Shown: positions 8,826 through 22,602 of the stretch, piece by piece
Position numbering within the stretch: position 1 is the first letter of the stretch
Layout of the letters: every line of letters starts with the position of its first letter
Position numbers and translations under genes: made by a program
Notes under the pieces: model-generated
What the model saw: only the letters and a program-made list of their open reading frames with translations
Database searches by the model: none
What the model was told of the DNA's origin: nothing
Assembly (NCBI GenBank): GCA_012838205.1
Contig: DUPR01000036.1
Coordinates: forward strand, 24,175 to 88,174
Direction: 5' to 3'
Length of the DNA stretch: 64,000 nt
Source of the DNA: Methanobacterium sp.
GTDB taxonomy: Archaea; Methanobacteriota; Methanobacteria; Methanobacteriales; Methanobacteriaceae

Positions 8826-8874
8826 GGTAATGGTCGATAGCATTAAATCACACACCATTTAAATTACCATTACC
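8826..8874 (+). promoter_or_regulatory. Inverted repeat flanking the TATA box of the ABC exporter
   Basis: Perfect 9-bp arms ggtaatggt (8826-8834) and accattacc (8866-8874) enclose the TATA-like atttaaatt (8857-8865). The predicted start site is about 8886, leaving a leader of about 28 nt before the ATG at 8914. A dimeric repressor bound here would block TBP/TFB. The regulator is unknown. Confidence 0.5.
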
Positions 8875-8913
8875 CAATTTATTACCAAGTTGATTTTTCC
8901 AAGGAGGAAAACC

Positions 8914-9855
<942 letters not shown>

Positions 9856-9857
9856 AA

Positions 9858-10622
9858 ATGGCAGAAATTGAAGGAATTTATACTATATGGCTCAGGGAGA
9901 ACAAAAGATTCCTCCGTTACCGTTCACGGATACTAACATCAGTGGTGACCCCACTTTTATGGCTTTTAATATTCGGAACTGGGCTAGGTTCAGCCATAAG
10001 GTTTGGCAATACTCCTGGCGGATACCAAGCTTTTATTTTTCCAGGGATTATTTGCCAAACAATTTTGTTTACCTCTGTTTTTTCCGGACTTAGTGTGATT
10101 CAAGACCGGCAATTCGGATTTTTGAAAGAGATACTAGTAGCTCCCATATCTCGTCCAGCTATTGTCTTAGGGAAAGCAATTGGAATAAGTACTACAGCCC
10201 TAGTTCAAGGAGTAGTTCTACTTCTGCTATCCTTTGTGGTTAATGTTAAGATGGATATTACAATTCTCCTGGCATCAACAGTAGTAATTATAATCATTTC
10301 CTTGGGACTGTCCGGCATGGGCCTTTTGATAGCATCCTTCACTGACAGTATGGAAGGGTTTAACCTCATAATGAGTTTTATAGTAATGCCTATTTTTCTT
10401 TTAAGTGGTGCTCTATTCCCAGTTACAGGATTACCTGCATGGTTACAAGCTGCTGTTTACCTTGATCCTTTAACCTATGGGGTTGATGCTTTAAGGGCAA
10501 TTATCCTTCATTCATCAGTTCTACCTTTATATTTAGATTTGGCAGTGATCACCAGTTTTGCTGTTACAATGGTTTTGATCTCAGCATTTATATTTAGCAA
10601 GAAGGAACAGAGTTTGATGTAA
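9858..10622 (+). CDS. ABC-2 type exporter permease, DrrB-like
   Basis: A 254-residue integral membrane protein with about six hydrophobic helices. The ABC-2 transporter signature region reads LKEILVAPISRPAIVLGKA, followed by helices around VVLLLLSFVV, IIIISLGLSGMGLLIA and FIVMPIFLLSGALFPV. The last segment is the family hallmark before the final periplasmic loop PLTYGVDALRAII. The ATG lies 3 nt after the ATPase stop, so translation is probably coupled. The two proteins would form a dimer-of-dimers exporter. A T-rich terminator follows immediately. Confidence 0.9.
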   Translation: MAEIEGIYTIWLRENKRFLRYRSRILTSVVTPLLWLLIFGTGLGSAIRFGNTPGGYQAFIFPGIICQTILFTSVFSGLSVIQDRQFGFLKEILVAPISRPAIVLGKAIGISTTALVQGVVLLLLSFVVNVKMDITILLASTVVIIIISLGLSGMGLLIASFTDSMEGFNLIMSFIVMPIFLLSGALFPVTGLPAWLQAAVYLDPLTYGVDALRAIILHSSVLPLYLDLAVITSFAVTMVLISAFIFSKKEQSLM

Positions 10623-10623
10623 A

Positions 10624-10642
10624 TTTTTTAAGATTTTTTTTT
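10624..10642 (+). terminator. T-tract terminator of the exporter operon
   Basis: T runs at 10624-10629 and 10634-10642 begin right after the permease stop codon, consistent with archaeal termination. Confidence 0.45.
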
Positions 10643-10770
10643 AACGAATCTAAAAATTAGAGTAAATTTCCGATAAATTAAGTAACGAAGGATTTTTTTT
10701 AGATTGGTTTTTTATTTTTTTCCGGATGAATTGTATGTACTATTCGAAATTGAAGTTTTATTTCGTTAAG

Positions 10771-10778
10771 TATATAAG
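10771..10778 (+). promoter_or_regulatory. Strong TATA box for the 49-residue gene
   Basis: The motif tatataag at 10771-10778 fits the archaeal consensus. Transcription would start near 10797-10800, leaving a leader of about 22 nt that contains gggag (10806-10810). Confidence 0.5.
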
Positions 10779-10820
10779 CTTTCAAAACAAATATTGTTCA
10801 TCATAGGGAGATTTGTTAAC

Positions 10821-10970
10821 GTGCAAAAACTTTATAAAGTACACGACTTTCTGGACGACGAAAGTGTGGATAAGTTCATGAAAGAACTTATCGAAGAAAA
10901 TTATGGATATTTACGTGCTAAATACCGACAAATATTGAACATAGCTAGCAAAGCCAGAAACAAGTTTTAA
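10821..10970 (+). CDS. Small charged protein of unknown function (49 residues)
   Basis: A GTG-started frame with a ribosome site gggag 10 nt upstream and a good TATA box 50 nt upstream. The product starts VQKLYKVHDFLDDESVDKF, continues with an acidic-then-basic helix MKELIEENYGYLRAKYRQIL and ends NIASKARNKF. It is hydrophilic, probably a single or double helix, with no cysteines and no membrane segment. I do not recognise it. The promoter, ribosome site and amphipathic composition make it more convincing than a chance frame. No neighbour suggests its function. Confidence 0.5.
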   Translation: MQKLYKVHDFLDDESVDKFMKELIEENYGYLRAKYRQILNIASKARNKF

Positions 10971-11331
10971 TGATTATTGGATAACATTCAATAGCTCATA
11001 ATAATATTCTTTAACATATCACACTAATTTTAATATACATTTCCGTGTCCTAATTGATTAAGAACATCTTAAACCATGTTTAAAATGAAAATCAAGTTCT
11101 TGATGTTCTAATAATTAGAATTACTAATTGAAATCTTTTATATACTCATTTTTAGATTAAATCAATATATTTTTTCAAAAAAATATCCAGTCAATATTTG
11201 TGCACATCTATCCAATATGAATCCATTTGGATGGCACTGGAATATATTTATGAACTGCAAGAACATAACATTAGATAAGAGCATCATAACTTTAAATGGA
11301 CTCATTTTTGAATCATTAGAGGGGTATTTTA
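10971..11331. other. 361-bp AT-rich intergenic region with inverted repeats
   Basis: No gene is visible. It holds an 8-bp inverted repeat agaacatc (11061-11068)/gatgttct (11102-11109) with a 33-nt loop, and atccatttggat (11221-11232), an inverted repeat with a 2-nt centre. The first could form an RNA hairpin; the second looks like an operator. The ribosome site gagggg lies just before the next ATG. Confidence 0.5.
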
Positions 11332-11976
11332 ATGGTGAAAATGGTTAAATCTGCAGTCAAATGCTACAAAAAAAAGACCAAAAAAAGTGTGGCTGGTAAA
11401 AAGAAGACCTACGAGTACAACCAGTATCTTGTTCCCCTGAAACGGTCTGATAATCTGGACTGCAGTATGGAAGTTTTCATCATACCTCAAAGTGATTTTA
11501 AACAGTATCTCGATGAAAATGGTGAGTTTAAGGATATTAATGTCCAAAAAAATGACTATAAGATGCACATAGATCATTACAAAAGGGAACTTGCTGATTT
11601 GGAGTGGAAACATAGTCAACTTTCCAGATCATACAAAGATCTACTGAATAAACATAACAAAACTCGTAGGAAACAGCAGGAACTCCACGAAAAGATCAAA
11701 ATTCTGCAAAACGATAAAATTAAACTTATAAATGCATTGAAAATCGAAAAAAATGTTAATAGGGTTCCTGAAATAGTTAAACAAGAGGTTTTAGACGAAA
11801 AATTAGTTTCTGGTAATGAAATGTCATCAGAATTGGATATATTAAAAAAAGCAACCACAGCAAAAGAAAAATCAGTTAAAACTGATATGATAGAAGATAT
11901 CAAAGACAAAGAAGATAAGGATATATGGACTGTTATTAAAAGTCGATTATCCAAGAAGGAGGAAAAAGAAAAATAA
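11332..11976 (+). CDS. Lysine-rich coiled-coil protein of unknown function
   Basis: A 214-residue protein. The N-terminal 30 residues are strongly basic (KKKTKKS, GKKKTYEY). A short globular segment follows (about 28-65: YLVPLKRSDNLDCSMEVFIIP). Residues about 75-145 form a long heptad-type coiled coil rich in K, E, L and H (YKRELADLEWKHSQLS, KTRRKQQELHEKIKIL). The tail is charged and ends WTVIKSRLSKKEEKEK. A gagggg ribosome site supports the start. The basic head and coiled coil suggest nucleic-acid or structural binding, but I do not recognise the family. Confidence 0.65.
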   Translation: MVKMVKSAVKCYKKKTKKSVAGKKKTYEYNQYLVPLKRSDNLDCSMEVFIIPQSDFKQYLDENGEFKDINVQKNDYKMHIDHYKRELADLEWKHSQLSRSYKDLLNKHNKTRRKQQELHEKIKILQNDKIKLINALKIEKNVNRVPEIVKQEVLDEKLVSGNEMSSELDILKKATTAKEKSVKTDMIEDIKDKEDKDIWTVIKSRLSKKEEKEK

Positions 11977-12099
11977 TGTATTACTTATTTTCTGCTCTCA
12001 CATCAAACATATTTTTTTAAAGATTCATTTTTAATATAGACAACTCAGAGAAAGTTCAATACAAAAAATACCAATAAAAAAATTTTTTAAGGTTTCATC

Positions 12100-12786
12100 A
12101 TGCCCAAAACCAGATCAAAACCCCATCCTGACATATCTCAAGTAATGATAATGGATGGGCAAAATAACTTCCCAATTAGCTGGTTGAATAAACAGGGATA
12201 CTGTGAGTACAGTATATATCTAGAAAATGTAAAGGGTATTCAAATGCAACCCACCCTAGACATGGTGGTTGGAACAAAAGAACACGCTCGTTTAGAGGAG
12301 GATTTTAAAAAAGATGCAAAGCCGGCTACATTTGAAGAGATGTTAGAGACTTCAAAAACAACTGAAATATTGTCAAGAGAACTGCCAGTTCTTTCAGTTC
12401 ATTATGGTGTTAGGGGTTATATTGATGAAGTATGGATGACTCCAGATGAATTCATCATTATAGACGATAAACCTGGCACTCAAGCGTTTGCTTCATCAAT
12501 CAACCAAGTTTATGGTTATTGTCTGGCATTTAAGGACACGATAAAGCCATTTAAGAATATAATAGGGGCAAAAAGGGGAATCACAGCTGCTTTAAGGCAG
12601 AGAGGAACTGATAACATTTTTTGGTCAGCATACTTCGATAATAAGGCAGAATCAGTTATAATTAACCTCATTAACCGGGTTCAAAACTTGATCTCTGGTA
12701 ACGAAGAGTTTGTGCCAACTCAAAATCCCAGAAAATGCCGTAGTTGCCGTTTTAAAAGAAAATGTGACAAAAGAGCGTTACCCTGA
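12100..12786 (+). CDS. Stand-alone Cas4/RecB-like PD-(D/E)XK nuclease
   Basis: A 228-residue protein with the Cas4 (DUF83/Dna2-type) layout. It has one N-terminal cysteine (C35 in GYCEYS), H62 in TKEHARLE, D109 in GYIDEV, the D122-D123-K124 nuclease motif in FIIIDDKPG, and a C-terminal triad C213, C216, C222. The four cysteines match the iron-sulfur cluster site of Cas4. Family enzymes are exonucleases or nick processors that act in CRISPR spacer capture or in repair. No cas gene or CRISPR array lies in this window, so a repair role or a solo-Cas4 role is more likely here. Confidence 0.8.
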   Translation: MPKTRSKPHPDISQVMIMDGQNNFPISWLNKQGYCEYSIYLENVKGIQMQPTLDMVVGTKEHARLEEDFKKDAKPATFEEMLETSKTTEILSRELPVLSVHYGVRGYIDEVWMTPDEFIIIDDKPGTQAFASSINQVYGYCLAFKDTIKPFKNIIGAKRGITAALRQRGTDNIFWSAYFDNKAESVIINLINRVQNLISGNEEFVPTQNPRKCRSCRFKRKCDKRALP

Positions 12787-12830
12787 TCAATTTAGAATAT
12801 TTAACCTACTTAAAATAAGATGTAGATAAG

Positions 12831-12838
12831 TTTAAATA
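12831..12838 (+). promoter_or_regulatory. TATA box for tRNA-Gln
   Basis: The motif tttaaata lies 52 nt before the mature tRNA 5' end. The primary transcript would start near 12858 and carry a 5' leader of about 30 nt to be removed by RNase P. It may also drive the ATP-grasp gene that follows the tRNA. Confidence 0.45.
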
Positions 12839-12889
12839 TCACCTCAGTCTAAAAAGAGATTGCTGTAGTTACGGCTTTTTTTATGTTTT

Positions 12890-12961
12890 AGTCCCGTAGG
12901 GTAGTGGTAATCCTACTGGTCTTTGGAACCGGTGACGGCGGTTCGACTCCGCTCGGGACTA
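12890..12961 (+). tRNA. tRNA-Gln (anticodon TTG)
   Basis: The cloverleaf folds by eye. The acceptor arms agtcccg (12890-12896) and cgggact (12954-12960) pair over 7 bp, with discriminator A at 12961. The anticodon stem ctggt/accgg encloses the loop ctttgga with anticodon TTG at 12923-12925. The T-stem ggcgg/ccgct encloses ttcgact. CCA is not encoded. There is no intron. The glutamine tRNA is charged in methanogens through Glu-tRNA(Gln) amidation by GatDE, which is not in this window. Confidence 0.93.
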
Positions 12962-12982
12962 TTTATTTTCAAGGGTAATTAC

Positions 12983-14146
12983 ATGGAAAAAATTCTAGTT
13001 GCAGGTGCAAACACCCGCGCTGTAGCTTGTTCTCTTAAAAAATTAGGATATACGGTTTATTCTGCTGATTATTTTGGAGTTATGGATTTAAGACCATGTG
13101 CTGATATTTCAAATTCTGTTTTGAATCAAAAACCAGCAAAATCATGTGGTAAATTTCTAGAACGATTTGATTCCAAAGCGATTGAGGAAAAAGCTCTGGA
13201 AATGGTGGATGATGTTGATGGCATTATTTTTTGTGCAGGTGTATCGCCACGTAGATTCCCATCAGATAAAATCATAGGAAACTATGATATACAAGATGTT
13301 CAAGATAAATATCGCCTTTTTGGAAAACTTAAATCTGAATTTAATGTCCCAGATACCTATATGATAGGTGATTTTGATGAAGCCCTTGATATTGCCAGTG
13401 ATTCACCTGAAAAAAATTTCATACTCAAACCTCGACATGGTTCTGGTGGCTATGGAATTCAAATGTTAAACTTGTTAATTAAAGATTCAAATAAATCAGA
13501 ACTATTTAGCAACCTACTAAAAATAGATGAAAATAACTGGATTATGCAAGAATTTATTGATGGAGAAAATATCAGCGCTTCAGTCCTTTCCACAAAAAAT
13601 GAAGCCCATACAATATTAAACAGTTGTCAAATCATAGGAAATAAGAGTTTGGGGCAGTTAGAACCATTTGGATATTGTGGGAACATTGTGCCTTACCCTG
13701 TAGATGGGGAAATCTCTGAAACTGCCGAAAAAATAATTGATCACCTATCCCTCATTGGTTCAAATGGAGTGGATTTCATCATTAAAAATGATGAATTATA
13801 TGTTGTTGAGGTAAACCCCCGCTTGCAGGGAACATTCGAATGTGCTGAAATAGTTTTAGGCGTAAATATGGCAGAACTTCATCTTAAAGCTTGCCAAGGA
13901 CATCTTATGAAAGTTTCCCTTCCTGAAAGATTTGCAGTGAAAATGATCATCCATGCCCAGCATAGATCACAAGTAGGTAACATGCATTTTAAAGGAATTC
14001 ATGACCTGCCTAATCAGGGAGTAATTATTGAAAAAGGCGAACCAGTGGTTACAGTTTTAACTTCCAGTCCCCATAAAGAAGATGCAATAACCTCCGCTCA
14101 AAAACTGGTTCAAAGGGTTTATACATCCTTAAAACCGGTTATGTAA
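12983..14146 (+). CDS. ATP-grasp protein, COG2232-like
   Basis: The start is the ATG at 12983, with aaggg upstream; the longer frame from 12923 would run through the tRNA and is rejected. The 387-residue protein has an N-terminal Rossmann-like pre-grasp domain (MEKILVAGANTRAVACSLKK) and an ATP-grasp core with FILKPRHGSGGYGIQ and IMQEFIDGENISASV. The metal-binding strand is DELYVVEVNPRLQGTFE, and a C-terminal domain follows. This matches the archaeal carboxylate-amine ligase family related to biotin carboxylase. The substrate is unknown. It starts 21 nt after the tRNA and is probably co-transcribed with it. Confidence 0.8.
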   Translation: MEKILVAGANTRAVACSLKKLGYTVYSADYFGVMDLRPCADISNSVLNQKPAKSCGKFLERFDSKAIEEKALEMVDDVDGIIFCAGVSPRRFPSDKIIGNYDIQDVQDKYRLFGKLKSEFNVPDTYMIGDFDEALDIASDSPEKNFILKPRHGSGGYGIQMLNLLIKDSNKSELFSNLLKIDENNWIMQEFIDGENISASVLSTKNEAHTILNSCQIIGNKSLGQLEPFGYCGNIVPYPVDGEISETAEKIIDHLSLIGSNGVDFIIKNDELYVVEVNPRLQGTFECAEIVLGVNMAELHLKACQGHLMKVSLPERFAVKMIIHAQHRSQVGNMHFKGIHDLPNQGVIIEKGEPVVTVLTSSPHKEDAITSAQKLVQRVYTSLKPVM

Positions 14147-14171
14147 GTCACATTGTATAAAATATTATCAT

Positions 14172-14402
14172 TTATGTGAATACCCTTAAATAAATATAAA
14201 TGAGCGTTCCAATTACAATTCCCACTGTAACCATTATCTCAGCACCGAAAGTTAAAATGGATACTATGGCCATCTTATCCGGATCTTTTTTTATTTCTTC
14301 CCAATTAAAATCGTATAAAAAGTCGAGGTTAAATGATTTCAATTTTTTCCATAAATTTTTAAATCCCATAATTAAATTCAATCCTTTATTTTTATCATTC
14401 AT
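14172..14402 (-). CDS. Small single-span membrane protein of unknown function
   Basis: A 76-residue protein. A basic, aromatic-rich N-terminal part (FKNLWKKLKSFNLDFLYDFNWEEIKKD) is followed by one clear membrane helix near residues 45-73 (ISILTFG... VTVGIVIGTLIYIYL). An internal ATG at 14369 is an alternative start. It converges with the ATP-grasp gene. I do not recognise the family. The clean hydrophobic helix and charged cytoplasmic part make it a believable gene. Confidence 0.55.
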   Translation of the reverse strand: MNDKNKGLNLIMGFKNLWKKLKSFNLDFLYDFNWEEIKKDPDKMAIVSILTFGAEIMVTVGIVIGTLIYIYLRVFT

Positions 14403-14452
14403 TTGAAGCGATTTTACAATTGATTAAAAACGTAGATGTAGAGATAAAATTT

Positions 14453-14860
14453 TCATCTCACTAGAAATATATACTGTGAGGTGGTGGGCAATATTTTCCT
14501 TACTAATTTTATGTCTGGCCGGTAAATATAGATTTCATCATCACAATCATCCCTTCCCAGTATCTGGCAAAAAATCTGGCATTCAAGTTTTCCAGTTATC
14601 CTGGATCCACTAGAATCAGAATCAATCTCAATATAAATTGGAAGCTTTAATTGCCCCCATAATTCATTGGGAATAATAGAAGAAATTTTTTTCAATTCAT
14701 TTCTTTTAAAACGATGCCTTGTTCCATCTGTTCCCAGTACATGGGGTTTATTTTCTCCTAAAAGTTCTTTTAAACTTTTTCTTTCCTTGGGAAGATGACG
14801 ATTAAGACTCATGATCTGTTTTTTCAGAAGCCTATTGTTTCGGTTTTGATCCCCAATCAT
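14453..14860 (-). CDS. UPF0216 (DUF61) family protein
   Basis: A 135-residue protein with the features of this archaeal family. It has NRHLPKERKSLKELL near residues 20-34, then a DGTRHRFKRNELKKI segment, and the strand LKLPIYIEIDSDSSGSRITG, ending in a basic PDIKLVRKILPTT region. The family is uncharacterised. The gene is divergent from the plus-strand gene at 14912, with only 51 nt between the two starts. Its mRNA is probably leaderless because the shared TATA-like element lies about 29 nt upstream of the ATG. Confidence 0.8.
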   Translation of the reverse strand: MIGDQNRNNRLLKKQIMSLNRHLPKERKSLKELLGENKPHVLGTDGTRHRFKRNELKKISSIIPNELWGQLKLPIYIEIDSDSSGSRITGKLECQIFCQILGRDDCDDEIYIYRPDIKLVRKILPTTSQYIFLVR

Positions 14861-14882
14861 CGTTAAGATTTTATTCTTTGAT

Positions 14883-14895
14883 GAATATAATATTG
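14883..14895. promoter_or_regulatory. Shared bidirectional TATA element
   Basis: The sequence gaatataatattg reads as a TATA box on both strands. It sits about 23 nt before the plus-strand ATG (14912) and about 29 nt before the minus-strand ATG (14860). Both transcripts would then be leaderless and mutually exclusive at the level of TBP orientation. Confidence 0.45.
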
Positions 14896-14911
14896 TAGTA
14901 TAGAATTAAAC

Positions 14912-15259
14912 ATGGTGAATATTGTGGATATTGATATAGAGCAATGCAGAGAAAATGACAAGATAAAGAATATTATCAGTACCAGTGGCCTTCCAATTAA
15001 ACACATAAAACTACTTCTCAGATTATCGGATACCATATACATTAATGCCATAAATTATAACGTGTTGGTTAATGAAAACCAAGTGATAATTCTTCTTATA
15101 TCATCTAAACCAGACAATATTACAGGGATTTTACATACTTATTCTATTACAAATGTTCTTTACAAGATTAGAGATATGGAAAAGGAGCATGATGATTTAA
15201 ATACATATTGTGAGGTTGAAGATAACATTTTTAAGATTATTATAAATATTAACCCGTAA
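14912..15259 (+). CDS. Hypothetical protein, 115 residues
   Basis: A short acidic alpha/beta protein. It contains LPIKHIKLLLRLSDTIYINAI, then a hydrophobic strand (VIILLIS), and ends in a strand (NIFKIIININP). It has no cysteines other than C10 and C98, no signal peptide and no known motif that I can identify. The gene is divergent from the UPF0216 gene and is followed after 42 nt by a coiled-coil gene. A real gene is likely given its placement and the promoter. Function unknown. Confidence 0.55.
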   Translation: MVNIVDIDIEQCRENDKIKNIISTSGLPIKHIKLLLRLSDTIYINAINYNVLVNENQVIILLISSKPDNITGILHTYSITNVLYKIRDMEKEHDDLNTYCEVEDNIFKIIININP

Positions 15260-15301
15260 AAACTCTATAACTTTAATAAATTCTTTTTTGTTGGTGCATG
15301 A

Positions 15302-15712
15302 ATGAAAATTAAAGAGTACCAAAAATTGATACAAGAATTATCTGATATAGACTTAGAAGCTAATTCCATTGCGGATTCTAGACGGATTTTAGCTGAACTC
15401 AATGAAAGGGAAAATATAGTTGCTGAGCTTATAAAACGTGTTAAGAAAGATATTCAAAACATTGAACTTGATTTTTTAGAAAAAAAACATAAGATAAATG
15501 TTGATTATGCGGAAGGTCGTTCGTCAGGAGTGATATCAAGAGTTAGAGGGAAATCTAAGGTTAAAGAGTTGAAAAAACTTCAAGAAAAACGTGATGAAAC
15601 CTTAGAATCATATCATGCTGTGCGTTATATTTTGGATGAATTATACATTCAGATTAAAGATGCCAAAGATCCACTTAATAACTATATAAAAGGTAGATTA
15701 GGTGGATTGTAG
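15302..15712 (+). CDS. Hypothetical coiled-coil protein, 136 residues
   Basis: A hydrophilic, mostly helical protein. Residues 1-60 and 85-125 show heptad-like spacing (LIQELSDIDLEANSI, LAELNEREN, KELKKLQEKRDETLESYH). Between them is a basic glycine-containing linker (AEGRSSGVISRVRGKSKV). The ATG follows ttggtg by 5 nt. The overall look is of a helical hairpin, comparable to small archaeal chaperone- or SMC-like fragments, but no family is recognised. The downstream ATP synthase operon converges on it. Confidence 0.6.
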   Translation: MKIKEYQKLIQELSDIDLEANSIADSRRILAELNERENIVAELIKRVKKDIQNIELDFLEKKHKINVDYAEGRSSGVISRVRGKSKVKELKKLQEKRDETLESYHAVRYILDELYIQIKDAKDPLNNYIKGRLGGL

Positions 15713-15778
15713 GGTAATTATCATTAAAAAAATTTATAAAAAAAATATGTTATAGGCAGTTTTTCGCACTTTAATCTA

Positions 15779-16162
15779 TTAGAAGTTGATATCTACAGGT
15801 AAAAGTATCAAAATGCCTAATAAATCCTCTTTTTCTACTTTATAGTCCAATGCTGCTGCGAAAAGGGCGTGATCTGCTGTTCTTTCCATGCTTATGGGAA
15901 GGTATGTTTCTTCACCAACTGCCAGAGCATGTCCATACATATTAGTTCCATAAGCACTTATGAAACAGATGTGGTTAGCGTTGATGTTAATTTTTTTGAT
16001 TTGGACTGGTTTTGTTTCCCCTGCTTTAAATTCCTTCTCTTCAGCAGCGATAATAGCACGAACTTTTCCTGAGATGTTGCCGATTTCGAAATCAATGACA
16101 GGTTTGGCCTTTTTGATTTGTTCTTTTTTAACCTGATCCAGTCTTGTTATTATTCTAACCAT
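15779..16162 (-). CDS. DUF22 protein at the end of the ATP synthase operon
   Basis: The start is set at the ATG at 16162, which has gaggagg just upstream inside the end of atpD. A GTG at 16177 would lack this. The 127-residue beta-rich protein begins [13 protein letters not shown] and includes [33 protein letters not shown] and [15 protein letters not shown]. It matches the archaeal DUF22 family as far as I can judge. It overlaps atpD by 8 nt, so translation is probably coupled. That suggests a role with the ATP synthase, such as assembly or regulation; this is inference. Confidence 0.7.
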   Translation of the reverse strand: MVRIITRLDQVKKEQIKKAKPVIDFEIGNISGKVRAIIAAEEKEFKAGETKPVQIKKININANHICFISAYGTNMYGHALAVGEETYLPISMERTADHALFAAALDYKVEKEDLLGILILLPVDINF

Positions 16163-16811
16163 TGGCAGCCTCCTCACTTTCCATGGACTTTTTAACCATC
16201 TTCAAGCGTACAAAGCTTTCTCTTTCCATCTCTTCTAAGCGCATTTCAATATACTTGACAGTGTTCTGCAATCGGGGTATGATGATGTGTTCTAATGCGT
16301 TAACACGTCTTTTAGTGGATTCAATCTCACTTGCCAATAACATGATTGTTTTTTCAGTTTCTCCCAGTTCAATAATGAGTTGGATTGATTTTTCGAACTT
16401 TTTAGCTGCTTCGTCAACTTTTACGGAGGTATCCATGAATCCGTAGCCACGTTCAACAATAGTTCTCTCCTGAATTTCAGAGTCAATTATTGGAACCACC
16501 ACTCCCATAATACTTCTAGAATCGATATCAACATCAACTGATTCAGTAACCGACATGGCCGCTTTTTTTACTGCAAGATCACCCATGTTTATTTGGGCTG
16601 CTGTTAAATCACGGTAAGCTTCCTCGAGGTTTTTGGCAACGGTTTCACGGGATCCTTTAACCTTCTCAAGGATGTTGAAAAACTCCATGATTAGAGCATT
16701 TCGTTTCTCTTTAAGGAGGCTGTGGCCTTTAACTGCCAGCTTTTCCCTCTCTTTGAGTTTTAAAAGTTCCATCCTAGTGGGGTTGATGCCTTCAATCATT
16801 TCTTGTGCCAT
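16155..16811 (-). CDS. atpD: A-type ATP synthase subunit D (central stalk)
   Basis: A 218-residue helical protein of the V/A-type subunit D family. It starts [20 protein letters not shown], and the long coiled-coil N- and C-terminal helices form the rotor shaft inside A3B3. The conserved C-terminal helix [21 protein letters not shown] is diagnostic. It couples ion-driven rotation of the K ring to catalysis in the A and B subunits. It lies 43 nt after atpB, and its last codons hold the ribosome site of the DUF22 gene. Confidence 0.95.
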   Translation of the reverse strand: MAQEMIEGINPTRMELLKLKEREKLAVKGHSLLKEKRNALIMEFFNILEKVKGSRETVAKNLEEAYRDLTAAQINMGDLAVKKAAMSVTESVDVDIDSRSIMGVVVPIIDSEIQERTIVERGYGFMDTSVKVDEAAKKFEKSIQLIIELGETEKTIMLLASEIESTKRRVNALEHIIIPRLQNTVKYIEMRLEEMERESFVRLKMVKKSMESEEAANG

Positions 16812-16854
16812 TTTTCATCCCTCTATTTTATTTCTCAAAAAGTAAGGATGGGTT

Positions 16855-21471
<4,617 letters not shown>

Positions 21472-21481
21472 TTAATTCCCC

Positions 21482-22105
21482 CTATTTGAATAGTATCCCT
21501 GCAACTTCGGATCTTAGAGATTTTTTAAAGCGGAGCATCCTTGCTTCGATGGTGTTGTTTACCTCTATTTCACCGTTTGTGGTTTTTACAATGGCACCGC
21601 CAATGGTGGTTATATTTGCTCCCATTTCCAGTTTGGTAGGATTGCTGGTATTCTCACTGATACTTTTTTCAAGTGTAGGTAATGAACCTTTTATTTTAGT
21701 AACGTCGGTATCTTTTACAAGAATAACAAGGTCTCCTCCGCCAATTTCAGTACCTGCTTCTATAATCACTTTTTCAAGGGATGCCTTGTATTCTGATGCA
21801 TCTGAAGAAGCAATTTCTTTAAGCTTTTCTTCGGCTTTTTCGAAAGCTTCTTCTATTATTTCTTCTCGAGCCTCAAGTTCCATTCTCCTGGAATTCATCT
21901 TAGCTTCTGAGATAACTTGCTGATATCTCATTTTAGCGGTTTTTTCCGCGTTCTCTAAGATTTTTTCCTTTTCGATAACTGATTGGGCTTCACCTTCAGA
22001 GAGAATGGATTGTTTTTCTTTTTCAGCTTCAGCTAATATGGAATCTGCTTTGATCTGGGCATCAGACATTATACTTGAGACTATCTTCTCTGTCCCGGCA
22101 CTCAT
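21482..22105 (-). CDS. atpE: A-type ATP synthase subunit E (peripheral stalk)
   Basis: The start is placed at the ATG at 22105, giving MSAGTEKIVSSIMSDAQIKA; the open frame extends further upstream into atpK but that part is not family-like. The 207-residue protein is a long helix with alanine/glutamate-rich coiled coil (about 10-100) and a C-terminal globular domain that contacts A3B3 (EVIIEAG..., GGDLVILVKDTD, GGAIVKTTNGEIEVNNTIEARM). It pairs with subunit H as the stator. It follows atpK by 16 nt. Confidence 0.93.
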   Translation of the reverse strand: MSAGTEKIVSSIMSDAQIKADSILAEAEKEKQSILSEGEAQSVIEKEKILENAEKTAKMRYQQVISEAKMNSRRMELEAREEIIEEAFEKAEEKLKEIASSDASEYKASLEKVIIEAGTEIGGGDLVILVKDTDVTKIKGSLPTLEKSISENTSNPTKLEMGANITTIGGAIVKTTNGEIEVNNTIEARMLRFKKSLRSEVAGILFK

Positions 22106-22121
22106 CTTTATCATCCCGGAA

Positions 22122-22601
<480 letters not shown>

Positions 22602-22602
22602 A

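Noticed and set aside
12923..12982. N-terminal extension of the ATP-grasp gene through the tRNA
   Set aside because: The open frame overlaps tRNA-Gln. The ATG at 12983 has a ribosome site and gives the family-type start.
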